From: Paenibacillus aquistagni
Lineage (GTDB): Bacteria; Bacillota; Bacilli; Paenibacillales; Paenibacillaceae
DNA length: 64,000 bases
Reading direction: 5' to 3'
NCBI RefSeq assembly: GCF_900177815.1
Contig: NZ_FXAZ01000006.1
Location: 248,001 to 312,000, forward strand
In this document: positions 8,701 to 16,605 of the stretch, in pieces
Layout of the letters: each line of letters starts with the position of its first letter
How positions within the stretch are numbered: position 1 is the stretch's first letter
Notes under the pieces: model-generated
What the model was told of the DNA's origin: nothing
What the model saw: only the letters and a program-made list of their open reading frames with translations
Databases searched by the model: none
Position numbers and translations under genes: made by a program

Positions 8701-9642
8701 TTGAAGCAGATCAAAGAGGAGATCGAGCTTCATATGAGAAGCTTGAGTGATCTGTACTTCAGTTCTAAGCCAATGCGCGAGTATGCCCATCTGTTCATAG
8801 CAGAGAAACTGAAGGAGCCTATGGTGTTTGGGGCGTTAATAGTATGGCACTATCGATTGTTTGGCGGTATGGGAGATGAGATTCAACGTGTTGCAGCAGG
8901 TATTGAGCTTCTTATCCTAAGCTCGGACATTCTGGATGATCTTCAGGATCAGGATGCGCCTGCAAAGCCATGGATGCAGATTCCTGAGCCAGAGGCCATG
9001 AATGTCGTGATGGGGCTGCTGCTTATTGGACAGCAGGCTATCATTCATGGAGCGGCAGAGGCTGATATTCGACTTCAGGCGTCGGAACTTGTGCAGGAGA
9101 AGCTATTATGCTCCCTAAATGGTCAGATGACCGATATTCGAAATGAGATGCAGGACATTGAGCATTATGTGGAGATGACAAAAGAAAAATCAGCTTCGCT
9201 CTTCGTAATGTCATGCGGATTGGGAGCGCTTTATGCAAGAGGAAGAAGGCATCCAGCAGTAGAGGAATACGCGGAGTATATGGGATTATCCGCTCAGTTA
9301 AGCAATGACTGCAAGGACCTCTTCAATTGGGAAGAGAAAAATGACTTTACCGCTCGCAAACGAACGCTGCCAATGCTCTATCTGCTGGACAGTGTCGAAG
9401 GACCGGATCTATGGGTGAAAGACTATATAGAGAAGGGGACAATTCCAGCGGAAATGGAGATCAATGAGTCTTTATTCAAGGACCTATGCGATCGCTACGG
9501 AGTAGTACTATATTCACAGGTTCAGATACAGGTCTATTTTTATGAATTTATGGAACGCTTTGCTGCGGTGCCAGAAACCGCAGGGAAAAAAGAGGAGTTC
9601 TTACGTGAATTTGCGGTGCGCGTGGAGCCGGATCATGCATAA
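8701..9642 (+). CDS. comQ: ComQ-type isoprenyl transferase modifying the ComX pheromone
   Basis: A 313-aa protein of the polyprenyl synthetase fold. The first Asp-rich motif is DDLQD (D79, D80, D83), which binds the Mg-diphosphate of the isoprenoid; the second is the degenerate NDCKD (N202-D206) typical of ComQ rather than of full prenyl synthases. In Bacillus, ComQ attaches a farnesyl or geranyl group to a Trp of pre-ComX and is needed for its processing. Start is TTG at 8701 with a strong AGGAGGGACAG. comX, comP and comA follow on the same strand, which makes the assignment secure even though sequence alone would also allow a generic polyprenyl synthetase. Base composition is mostly host-like, unlike comX and the first part of comP. 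Confidence 0.85.
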   Translation: MKQIKEEIELHMRSLSDLYFSSKPMREYAHLFIAEKLKEPMVFGALIVWHYRLFGGMGDEIQRVAAGIELLILSSDILDDLQDQDAPAKPWMQIPEPEAMNVVMGLLLIGQQAIIHGAAEADIRLQASELVQEKLLCSLNGQMTDIRNEMQDIEHYVEMTKEKSASLFVMSCGLGALYARGRRHPAVEEYAEYMGLSAQLSNDCKDLFNWEEKNDFTARKRTLPMLYLLDSVEGPDLWVKDYIEKGTIPAEMEINESLFKDLCDRYGVVLYSQVQIQVYFYEFMERFAAVPETAGKKEEFLREFAVRVEPDHA

Positions 9643-9672
9643 TACAATCATATTTATGTAGAATAAAAACCA

Positions 9673-9694
9673 AACCGCAAAAGTTGTTGTGGTT
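9673..9694. promoter_or_regulatory. Candidate ComA-type site upstream of comX
   Basis: AACCGCAA (9673-9680), six bases, then TTGTGGTT (9687-9694): an inverted repeat with one mismatch, again CCGCAA before TTG(C/T)GG as at 6941. A further TTGCGT lies at 9709. A -10-like TATAAC follows near 9741 with a poor -35. Suggests autoregulation of comX-comP-comA; inferred from the half-site sequence only. Confidence 0.4.
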
Positions 9695-9801
9695 ATACAC
9701 AATAGAGTTTGCGTTCTTATTAGCCCCCTGACTTTGGTAGTATAACAAGTAATAGGAGTTCTATTTTTCTACATACTACTTTAATTTCTGGAGGCGCTAT
9801 C

Positions 9802-9972
9802 ATGAAAGAGATGATTCAAACTTTATTAAAGGACCGCATCTTGATGGATCAATTCATGCGCAATGGTGTACAGTTTGAAGGAGTTTCAAAAGTTCAACAG
9901 CGAGCACTTCGTGCCGTTCTGTCCAATCCAAGACAACCTAAAGATAATTATTTTTTTGGTGGCTGGATTTAA
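9802..9972 (+). CDS. comX: ComX competence/quorum pheromone precursor
   Basis: A 56-aa peptide from ATG 9802 (GGAG nine bases upstream) to TAA at 9970-9972. It sits exactly between comQ and comP, the place of comX in every known ComQXPA locus. The N-terminal two thirds follow the ComX pattern (an Ile/Leu-rich helix, then VQFEGVSKVQQRALRAVL), and the C-terminus ends NYFFGGWI with a single Trp, the residue ComQ prenylates. The Trp is penultimate, whereas in described ComX pheromones usually two or more residues follow it. The gene is AT-richer than its surroundings (38% GC in bases 9841-9900, counted). The mature pheromone would be a short C-terminal peptide containing GGW; its exact N-terminus cannot be predicted. 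Confidence 0.85.
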   Translation: MKEMIQTLLKDRILMDQFMRNGVQFEGVSKVQQRALRAVLSNPRQPKDNYFFGGWI

Positions 9973-10003
9973 TATAAACTTTCGCGTTATTTAGGAGGCC
10001 TTA

Positions 10004-12403
10004 ATGAATACTCATCTGTTAAGGAGGATAAGTAGTGCCTCCTTCTTTGTCTTTATTTTAGGAATAGTTCTTTATTTGGGCTATGTTACAGTAACCTATA
10101 CGCCAGTAGGTCCTTCAGTAAGAATTGATAATAATGGTGAATATAGGATCGTAAATCTGGATTATGTGGGTTACGTAAAAAAGTTTGATGTTGTAGTCGG
10201 GGATGTTGTTGTTGAAGTAAATGGTTATCCAACGGGTGAGCATAGGAGTGTGTATAAGTACGGAACGGTAGAGAATGCCGACAATCTACTTATAAGAAAA
10301 CAAAACGGTACATTATTACCTATTGATATCCCTAATAACTGGAGAAGTAATCTAGCTAGTGAAAAAGTTATTTTTGATATTTTAATACCGACTGTGTTTC
10401 TTATTATTTTTTCATTGGTTGGATTATTCCTTTACATTAAGTGTAGGCATGACCAAGCGGCTAGAATATTGAATTATTTTTTTCTAGCTATTGGTATTAG
10501 CTATTTTAGTGCACCTGCTTCTTATCGATGTGATCCAGTTGGACGCACAACGTTGTTCTTATTACTTCCAAGCATACCGTATATTTTTATGTATTTCATG
10601 CAGGTGTATTTAAAAAGATTTCAAGTCAAATTTATGAATAGTAAACTACTTCTAGTAGCATTTAGTATAAATATGTTGATACTCACTGTTCATTTCTCAT
10701 ATAGTACAACAGATTTAATTTCTGGAGAATATTTCAGAATATTACAAGTAACGTTTTACATTTTGTTAACTGCAGGATATGGGTTATGTGTCCATAGATT
10801 AGTTTCAGTCTATTTGCATTATCGCAATACACCTCTTCGCCCTTTATTTAAAACAATTCTTGCAGCTCAAGTTATAGCATTTACACCGTTTGTTACAATG
10901 AATCTCATTCCATTGATTCTTCTACATGTTGAATTAATATCACCAACTATTACAACGCTGTTTTTGTTAATATTACCATTTAGCTATATGTACCTCTTTA
11001 CTTCAAATCGATTATTCGACATAGATTTTATTTTCACACGATTTAAGTACTACACACTATTATCAGTGATCCCGGCAATCACAATATTACTGTTCTTATA
11101 TGTTGTACTTTATGTTGGTCATGAGTTTGCTAGTGTTAAATGGTTCCAAATTTTTTTAGTGATATATATTGGTTTGATTTCATTCCTTTATATGAAAGAA
11201 CAAATCGACCATCGATTCCGTCCTAAGCTGTTTAAGCAAATGTACAGCTATCAGGATAGTATTGACCGCTATTCAAAGCAAATGGCAAAGGTAATGAAAC
11301 GAGATGATTTAGAGAAAGTTTTGCACCAAGAAATATCTATGATGCTGCCGATGTGCCGCTATCAATTCGTAATTATTAATTCCACTAACAAGACTGCTAA
11401 GATGGAGGTCGAAACATCATCACAGGAGCAAGAAGTTGTTAATGAATTACTCGATCGTTTAGAGGTTATGCAGGTTGCAGAAGTTATAGAAATATCAAAT
11501 GGCGTAGCATTGATTGTTGGAAAGCGTAAAAATGAATTTCATATATTATGGATCAGCAATAAAAGCAATCATACGCAATTTAATGTTGATGAAATGCGTT
11601 GGTTGAAGACGATATCGAATTATACCAGCATTGTATTTGAGAACTTATATCTAATCGATAGCTTAATTGACGATCTTGAGGCTGAGATGAAGAAGCAGCA
11701 GTCGACATCACCTTGGTTGCTGCGCTTGTTATTCTGTTTGTCGGAGAATGAGCGAAGACGGCTGGCGGCTGATCTCCATGATTCGGCGCTTCAGGATCAA
11801 CTGCATTGGTTCCGCAAGCTGGAGTCTGTGCTGCTGGATCGTCAGATGGATAAAGCGCTGGCAGAAGATCTGGAGCAGATCAAGGAAGGCCTGCTTGATG
11901 TTATTCACCAGATCCGAGAGACATGCAATGAACTGCGGCCGCCTCTCCTGAAAGAGCTTGGTGTTGTAGAAGCAATCGAGAATCTAATCGACCATGCTAG
12001 ATTGCAGATGAACTTTTCCATTCATTTTGATGCGGGCTTTCTCAGTGCGAAACTTAATGAAGAGCAGATTACAGCGATGTATCGGATTGTGCAGGAATTG
12101 CTTCGCAATACGGAGAAGCATGCGCGGGCGACGGAAGTCAACATTACTTTATCTCAACTGGAGTCTCATATTTATTTCCATTATCGAGATGATGGGCTAG
12201 GGATGGAAATTGAGCAGTTGCAGTCTTCATTTCATCATATGGGATTGTCAGGCATTCGCGAGCGTGTCATTAGCTTCGAAGGAACGATAGAGTTCAGATC
12301 GCAGCCGGGAGAGGGCTTCGAAGTAGAAATCATGATGCCGATTACGTTATCGAAGGAAGTAGAGGAAAGAGGGGCTTATATTGATTCGTATCTTATTAGT
12401 TGA
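10004..12403 (+). CDS. comP: ComP-type membrane sensor histidine kinase
   Basis: A 799-aa sensor kinase. An N-terminal membrane helix (about residues 12-34) is followed by a PDZ-like extracytoplasmic region (VGDVVVEVNGYPTGE, about 55-110), then about eight more membrane helices to residue 400, as in Bacillus ComP. The C-terminal kinase has the HisKA_3 box with H592 in DLHDSALQDQ, an N-box (ELLRNTEKHA), GLGM and GLSGIRERV. It would sense prenylated ComX and phosphorylate ComA. AGGAGG precedes ATG 10004. Composition changes sharply: 25% GC in 10381-10440 versus 57% in 11761-11820 (both counted), with the switch near 11650-11700, so the sensor half appears to have a different origin from the kinase half. 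Confidence 0.88.
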   Translation: MNTHLLRRISSASFFVFILGIVLYLGYVTVTYTPVGPSVRIDNNGEYRIVNLDYVGYVKKFDVVVGDVVVEVNGYPTGEHRSVYKYGTVENADNLLIRKQNGTLLPIDIPNNWRSNLASEKVIFDILIPTVFLIIFSLVGLFLYIKCRHDQAARILNYFFLAIGISYFSAPASYRCDPVGRTTLFLLLPSIPYIFMYFMQVYLKRFQVKFMNSKLLLVAFSINMLILTVHFSYSTTDLISGEYFRILQVTFYILLTAGYGLCVHRLVSVYLHYRNTPLRPLFKTILAAQVIAFTPFVTMNLIPLILLHVELISPTITTLFLLILPFSYMYLFTSNRLFDIDFIFTRFKYYTLLSVIPAITILLFLYVVLYVGHEFASVKWFQIFLVIYIGLISFLYMKEQIDHRFRPKLFKQMYSYQDSIDRYSKQMAKVMKRDDLEKVLHQEISMMLPMCRYQFVIINSTNKTAKMEVETSSQEQEVVNELLDRLEVMQVAEVIEISNGVALIVGKRKNEFHILWISNKSNHTQFNVDEMRWLKTISNYTSIVFENLYLIDSLIDDLEAEMKKQQSTSPWLLRLLFCLSENERRRLAADLHDSALQDQLHWFRKLESVLLDRQMDKALAEDLEQIKEGLLDVIHQIRETCNELRPPLLKELGVVEAIENLIDHARLQMNFSIHFDAGFLSAKLNEEQITAMYRIVQELLRNTEKHARATEVNITLSQLESHIYFHYRDDGLGMEIEQLQSSFHHMGLSGIRERVISFEGTIEFRSQPGEGFEVEIMMPITLSKEVEERGAYIDSYLIS

Positions 12404-13031
12404 TGACCATCCATCAGTTGGCGAGGGGACCAAGACGATGCTGGAGCAGGACCCGCAGATTCGGGTCAATGTTGTATTGTCTGCAGTTGAGGCGCTTGAT
12501 GAGGTGAAGAAGGATCAGTATGACATTATTCTCTGTGATCTGAATATGCCTACAATCAGCGGTTTGGAATTGACCAAGCGCCTAATTCAGGAGAAGCCGG
12601 ATCGCAAGGTTCTAATCTATACGGGCTACGAGATTAACTCCCACTTCAATCTATTAATAGAGTCGGGCGTGTCAGGGTTTGTCTCGAAGACGGTATCCCG
12701 TGAACAGTTGTTGAATGCGATCTACTGCTGCATGAGGGATGAGGCCATTATTCCCTTGTCCTTGCTAAGGCAGCTTCGCCGCAGCGAGATCAAATTCAAG
12801 CGCGGTGATAAGACCTTTGAGGAGGCTTCAATCAATGAGCGTGAGCAGGAGATTCTTCAGGAAGTAGCAGAAGGAAGAAGCAACAAGGATATCGCTGCGA
12901 AGCTGCATATGAGTCAGCGTACGGTTGAATATAACTTAACTCGTATTTTCGAGAAGCTAGGTGTTCGTTCCCGTTCAGAGGCGATCGTGGAGGCTGCTCG
13001 TTTGGGTCTAGTGCGCAAGGAAATGTTCTAG
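12381..13031 (+). CDS. comA: ComA-type response regulator, NarL/LuxR family
   Basis: A 216-aa two-domain regulator: receiver domain (VDDHPSVGEG acidic pocket, phospho-acceptor Asp in ILCDLNMP, Thr and Lys switch residues in IYTGYE and VSKTV) and a C-terminal LuxR-type helix-turn-helix (NEREQEILQEVAEGRSNKDI, then MSQRTVEYNLTRIFEKL). It starts with TTG at 12381, 23 bases inside the 3' end of comP, behind a GAGGAAAGAGGGG; coupling to comP translation is therefore likely. By position and architecture it is the ComP partner. Likely DNA targets are the CCGCAA/TTGCGG palindromes at 6941 and 9673. Composition is host-like. Confidence 0.85.
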   Translation: MIRILLVDDHPSVGEGTKTMLEQDPQIRVNVVLSAVEALDEVKKDQYDIILCDLNMPTISGLELTKRLIQEKPDRKVLIYTGYEINSHFNLLIESGVSGFVSKTVSREQLLNAIYCCMRDEAIIPLSLLRQLRRSEIKFKRGDKTFEEASINEREQEILQEVAEGRSNKDIAAKLHMSQRTVEYNLTRIFEKLGVRSRSEAIVEAARLGLVRKEMF

Positions 13032-13085
13032 TTCTTGAGTCTTAATTGTCTTGCTGTAAATGAGTCGAAACGGTGTAAAATTATG

Positions 13086-13114
13086 TTGTAAAAAGTAATT
13101 TATACCTATATAAT
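13086..13114 (+). promoter_or_regulatory. SigA-type promoter for the MpsC/DUF2294 gene
   Basis: TTGTAA (13086-13091), 17-bp spacer, TATAAT (13109-13114), 55 bp before the start codon. A short palindrome AATCGAA-TGG-TTCGATT (13140-13156) sits between the promoter and the ribosome binding site and could act as an operator or a small leader hairpin. Confidence 0.6.
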
Positions 13115-13168
13115 TGAGAATGTAATCCATATATTAACAAATCGAATGGTTCGATTGAGAGGAGGAAC

Positions 13169-13573
13169 ATGATGAGTAGGAATATGGAATTAAGTTTGGC
13201 AAGACAATTAAGCTTGGTGTTTGAGGAACTTGAGTCGGAATTGCTAGGAATAACAGGCGGGACCTTGATTGTGTGTATACGCAACGATATGATTGGTAAG
13301 TTTGGTGTGAAGCATGACGCGCTGGAGAGCAAGGATGATGTTCTTGTCCCGATTCGACAAGGGCTTCAGAAGAATCATCTTACATCCTTTCGTTTAATGG
13401 CGATGGAAGCGTTGAAGCGTAAGAAGCATTGGACGCATGGAGAGATTGTATTTGACTTTACCCTGAGACAGGACACGCTTCTTGTAAGCACTTGGTTCGA
13501 ATCGAATTACAACATGTCCAATTTGCTTGAGAAGTTCCAATATTCGGACTCTCCTAAGGGATTGCGCCGCTAA
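13169..13573 (+). CDS. DUF2294 / MpsC-like protein
   Basis: A 134-aa cytosolic protein with the DUF2294 pattern: an N-terminal helix, GGTLIVCIRNDMIG, then a helix-strand unit ending in LLVSTWFE. Members related to staphylococcal MpsC have been linked to membrane-potential-generating systems, but the molecular role of stand-alone DUF2294 proteins in Bacillales is not established. No membrane segment is present and there is no mpsAB-like gene nearby. The start has two consecutive ATG codons after GAGGAGG; the first is used here. It has its own promoter and is not coupled to comA. Confidence 0.65.
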   Translation: MMSRNMELSLARQLSLVFEELESELLGITGGTLIVCIRNDMIGKFGVKHDALESKDDVLVPIRQGLQKNHLTSFRLMAMEALKRKKHWTHGEIVFDFTLRQDTLLVSTWFESNYNMSNLLEKFQYSDSPKGLRR

Positions 13574-13731
13574 GCTAGGCCTTTACATAATGAATAGACA
13601 ACATGGATGGAAGTATGAATAAGTTGGACCTATCTTACAATAAGCTTGATTTGATTCAAATAACTAAGCTATACCTAGAATAAGCGCTGCATTCCTTAGT
13701 CGAGCTAAGAGGGAATGGGGAAAGTACAGAC

Positions 13732-13760
13732 TTGACGAGGATCTGACTTCCTGATATATG
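13732..13760 (+). promoter_or_regulatory. SigA-type promoter for the LOG gene
   Basis: TTGACG (13732-13737), 17-bp spacer, TATATG (13755-13760), 30 bp upstream of the start at 13791. Confidence 0.5.
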
Positions 13761-13790
13761 TATGTCGACTAACATTTAGGAGTGTAGAGA

Positions 13791-14372
13791 ATGAAGACAA
13801 TATGTGTGTATGCAGGTTCCAATCTTGGCAATCGTCCAGAGTATGCAGAGGAAGCTCGCAAGCTCGGCAGGCTTTTGGCGGAACAAGGGATTGAGCTTGT
13901 GTATGGCGGCTCTAAGGTTGGACTTATGGGTGAGGTTGCAAACAGTGCGCTCGAACATGGCGGGAGAGTCGTCGGAGTGATGCCAAAAGGGCTGTTCCGT
14001 GGCGAGGTTGTTCATGCAGGATTGACGGAATTCATCGAAGTGAAGGATATGCATGAGCGCAAGGCACTCATGGCACAACGTTCGGATGGATTTATTGCGC
14101 TTCCTGGTGGTTTCGGCACGTTCGAAGAATGGTTTGAAGCGATTAGCTGGACACAGATTGGCATACATAATAAGCCGGTTGCGCTTTTGAATGTCCTCGA
14201 TTATTATACCCCTCTTCTCCGCATGGTCGATCACAGCATTGAAGCTGAATTTGCCCAAGTGTCTCATCGTCAGTTGGTCGTAGAAGCCAACACCGCAGAG
14301 GAGCTCCTAGCGAAGATGGAGCAGTACCAGCGCCCTGAGATGACGAACAAGTGGAAGCAGCTTGAGGATTAA
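13791..14372 (+). CDS. LOG family protein (cytokinin riboside 5'-monophosphate phosphoribohydrolase type)
   Basis: A 193-aa Rossmann-like protein with the family signature PGGFGTFEE around residues 104-112 and the upstream GSKVGLMGEVA. LOG proteins cleave the N-glycosidic bond of AMP or of N6-modified AMP; in bacteria such as Bacillus the physiological substrate is uncertain. Length and motif spacing match the TIGR00730 group (B. subtilis YvdD). Start at 13791 follows TTAGGAGTG. It is followed directly by a Rho-independent terminator, so it is monocistronic. Confidence 0.88.
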   Translation: MKTICVYAGSNLGNRPEYAEEARKLGRLLAEQGIELVYGGSKVGLMGEVANSALEHGGRVVGVMPKGLFRGEVVHAGLTEFIEVKDMHERKALMAQRSDGFIALPGGFGTFEEWFEAISWTQIGIHNKPVALLNVLDYYTPLLRMVDHSIEAEFAQVSHRQLVVEANTAEELLAKMEQYQRPEMTNKWKQLED

Positions 14373-14411
14373 TGATTAACTTGCATGTAAGAAGTAGGAT
14401 GTTCCTAAAGG

Positions 14412-14440
14412 GCTCGCCATTGATTTGGCGGGCTTTTTTA
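14412..14440 (+). terminator. Rho-independent terminator of the LOG gene
   Basis: GCTCGCC (14412-14418) pairs with GGCGGGC (14427-14433, one G-U), followed by six T. Confidence 0.85.
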
Positions 14441-14610
14441 ATTGTATGAATACGATTGTATTATCGTGGCAGAGAGAACTGCAGCGGATGCAAAATGTGA
14501 GAATACTCCTAGCACAACGATACCCATCGCCGTATGCTTGCTAGAGATTGAGATAGACTTCATCGCATGATCAGCGATCACCGAAGAGACAGGTAATGGG
14601 AGTGAGCAGA

Positions 14611-15840
14611 ATGAACACATGTACGACGATGATAACTCGAGAAGTGCCTAGAAGTATAATGTGGAAAACCGTTTCCGAGGACTGCAATCTTGCATGCGAT
14701 TACTGCTATTATAGTACGTGTGCCGGCAAGCCGGGCAAGACAATTCGAACGATTGAGGATGATTTGCTCGATCGTGTGGTCAAGCAGATGATGCAGGGGT
14801 CCAAGGGGGCAGTATCCTTCGCTTGGCAGGGAGGGGAACCGCTGCTTGCTGGGAAGGAATTCTTTCACAAGGTTGTGTCGCTTCAGGCGCATTATGCGCA
14901 GCCAAGAACCACGATCAGCAACAGCGTTCAGACGAACGGAACGCTGATTGATGCTGAATGGGCGGCATTTTTCAAAACCTATTCATTTTTGGTAGGGGTC
15001 AGTGTGGATGGTCCTGAATCGATTCATGACAAGCGCAGAAAGACAGGCTCAGGCGCAGGTTCCTATAAGCAGGTGATGCGGGGAATAGATGCTTTGCGCA
15101 AGGAGCAGGTCTCCTTCAATATTCTGATGGTTATTCATGAAGACAACGTAAGAGAAGCAAGCGCTCTGATGCAGTGGCTGAAGGATCAGCAGATCACGTT
15201 CGCTCAATTTATCCCGTGTATGGATTTCCGATCCCAGGATGTTGAGGCATCGGGGACCTATCGGATATCTCCAGAGGAATATGGACATTTTTTATGCAAG
15301 ATGTTTGATCTGTGGTTAGAGGATGGCGAGCCGCAGATGTCCATCCGCATATTTGATAATTGGCTGCAGACGCTTATCGGTGATGAACCGGAGATGTGCA
15401 CCTTCCGGCAGAGCTGTCCGAAGATGCTTATCTTGGAGCAGAATGGTGATGCTTATCCATGCGACTTCTATATTCATGATCAATATAAGCTGGGAAGTGC
15501 TAAAGAGGCGTCCTTGCAGCAGCTTATGGAGGCACCGCAATGGGAGCTGTTCGAAGAGCAGCAAGAGCAGGGCACAGACTCATGCAAGACTTGCTCGTAT
15601 TGGCAGTATTGTCATGGCGGCTGCCCGCGCAATCGAATGACGAGAACAGGCCCGCAAGAGTCTTTGCAGGAGACTGATTATTTTTGCCAAAGTTACCGAA
15701 TGCTATATGCATATGGAGAGGACCGCATGAGACAGCTCGCCAAGCGTGTCATGCAGCGCATAGGCCGCAGCTACCCAGGGCGCAATGAGCGCTGTATCTG
15801 TGGAAGCGGCAAGAAGACGAAGCAATGCTGTGGAAGCTGA
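14611..15840 (+). CDS. Radical SAM/SPASM enzyme, anaerobic sulfatase maturase-like, with SEC-C tail
   Basis: A 409-aa radical SAM protein. C25-C29-C32 (CNLACDYC) bind the SAM-coordinating [4Fe-4S] cluster; AWQGGEPLL and SVQTNGTLID follow in the normal order. The SPASM region has CPKMLILEQNGDAYPCDF and CKTCSYWQYCHGGCPRNR for auxiliary clusters. The architecture matches anaerobic sulfatase-maturating enzymes, which oxidise a Cys or Ser to formylglycine, but peptide-modifying SPASM enzymes are close relatives. The last 22 residues form a SEC-C zinc motif (CICGSGKKTKQCC). No sulfatase gene or precursor peptide is next to it. Start 14611 is preferred (GGGAGTGAG before it); an in-frame ATG at 14596 lacks a good site. 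Confidence 0.8.
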   Translation: MNTCTTMITREVPRSIMWKTVSEDCNLACDYCYYSTCAGKPGKTIRTIEDDLLDRVVKQMMQGSKGAVSFAWQGGEPLLAGKEFFHKVVSLQAHYAQPRTTISNSVQTNGTLIDAEWAAFFKTYSFLVGVSVDGPESIHDKRRKTGSGAGSYKQVMRGIDALRKEQVSFNILMVIHEDNVREASALMQWLKDQQITFAQFIPCMDFRSQDVEASGTYRISPEEYGHFLCKMFDLWLEDGEPQMSIRIFDNWLQTLIGDEPEMCTFRQSCPKMLILEQNGDAYPCDFYIHDQYKLGSAKEASLQQLMEAPQWELFEEQQEQGTDSCKTCSYWQYCHGGCPRNRMTRTGPQESLQETDYFCQSYRMLYAYGEDRMRQLAKRVMQRIGRSYPGRNERCICGSGKKTKQCCGS

Positions 15841-15889
15841 GCTATTTTCCGGGAAATAAGGTACAAAGCCCTTGAAAGGAGTGCAGATC

Positions 15890-16465
15890 ATGCAAGAGCA
15901 GTGGAGAGTATTCCTTGCTGTTCCTTTGCCGGCTGAATTGAAGTTAAAGCTCCATCACGAGCTGCAGTTGATACCATCCGTATTGGAATCCTTTAAGAAG
16001 CAAACGGATTATCGAGATTATCATATTACCGTTCAGTTTCTGGGTGACGTGGCTTCAGAGCGAATTCAAGAGATTCACAAGGCCATGAACCGAGCAGCAG
16101 CCTTGATGTCACGCTTCACCGTTGGACTTAGCGGCTGGGGGACATTTGGCCGGATGGAGACTCCACGAGTTCTTTGGTGTGATATCCAAGGGCAGTTGAA
16201 TGCCCTTCATCAGTTATACGCTAAGCTTACTGCTGAGACGCGCTTGCTTGGATTCCAGCCAGAAGAACGGCCCTATCGTCCACATATCACGGTTGCGCGT
16301 CAATATCAAGGAACGGAGTCATTCTCTTTGGCGGAGCTGTCAGAGCTTGGACAAGCTTCTGATGTGAGCTATGCGTGGGAGGTTGACCGGATCGTATTGT
16401 ACCGAACCCATATGGGGAAGAAGCCGATGTATGAAGCTATTGCAGAGAGCACCATTAATGGATGA
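15890..16465 (+). CDS. thpR: RNA 2',3'-cyclic phosphodiesterase ThpR (2H phosphoesterase)
   Basis: A 191-aa 2H-phosphoesterase with both catalytic HxTx motifs: HITVQFLGD in the N-terminal half and HITVAR in the C-terminal half. Such proteins, formerly called 2'-5' RNA ligases, hydrolyse 2',3'-cyclic phosphates on RNA ends. Start 15890 is set by AAAGGAG ten bases upstream; an upstream TTG in frame at 15872 overlaps the ribosome binding site. It follows the radical SAM gene by 49 bp and may be co-transcribed, though no functional link is evident. Confidence 0.88.
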   Translation: MQEQWRVFLAVPLPAELKLKLHHELQLIPSVLESFKKQTDYRDYHITVQFLGDVASERIQEIHKAMNRAAALMSRFTVGLSGWGTFGRMETPRVLWCDIQGQLNALHQLYAKLTAETRLLGFQPEERPYRPHITVARQYQGTESFSLAELSELGQASDVSYAWEVDRIVLYRTHMGKKPMYEAIAESTING

Positions 16466-16511
16466 ATGATGCAGCAGGTCGATGGTTGGTCTTGGGTAAA
16501 TCTCTTGTAAC

Positions 16512-16539
16512 TTGTTCAATCTCCTTTGGAAGTTATACA
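16512..16539 (+). promoter_or_regulatory. Possible SigA promoter
   Basis: TTGTTC (16512-16517), 16-bp spacer, TATACA (16534-16539), upstream of the membrane-anchored protein at 16606. Confidence 0.35.
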
Positions 16540-16605
16540 ATAGTCTTTAGGGCGGTCATCCATGGATCGCTTATATAGCAGCATTACAAAGGAGAAAGAA
16601 CTCGA

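Noticed and set aside
14438-14563. Minus-strand frame giving a hydrophobic peptide (TAMGIVVLGVFSHFASAA)
   Set aside because: Looks membrane-like but has no ribosome binding site and overlaps the 5' region of the radical SAM gene; considered chance.
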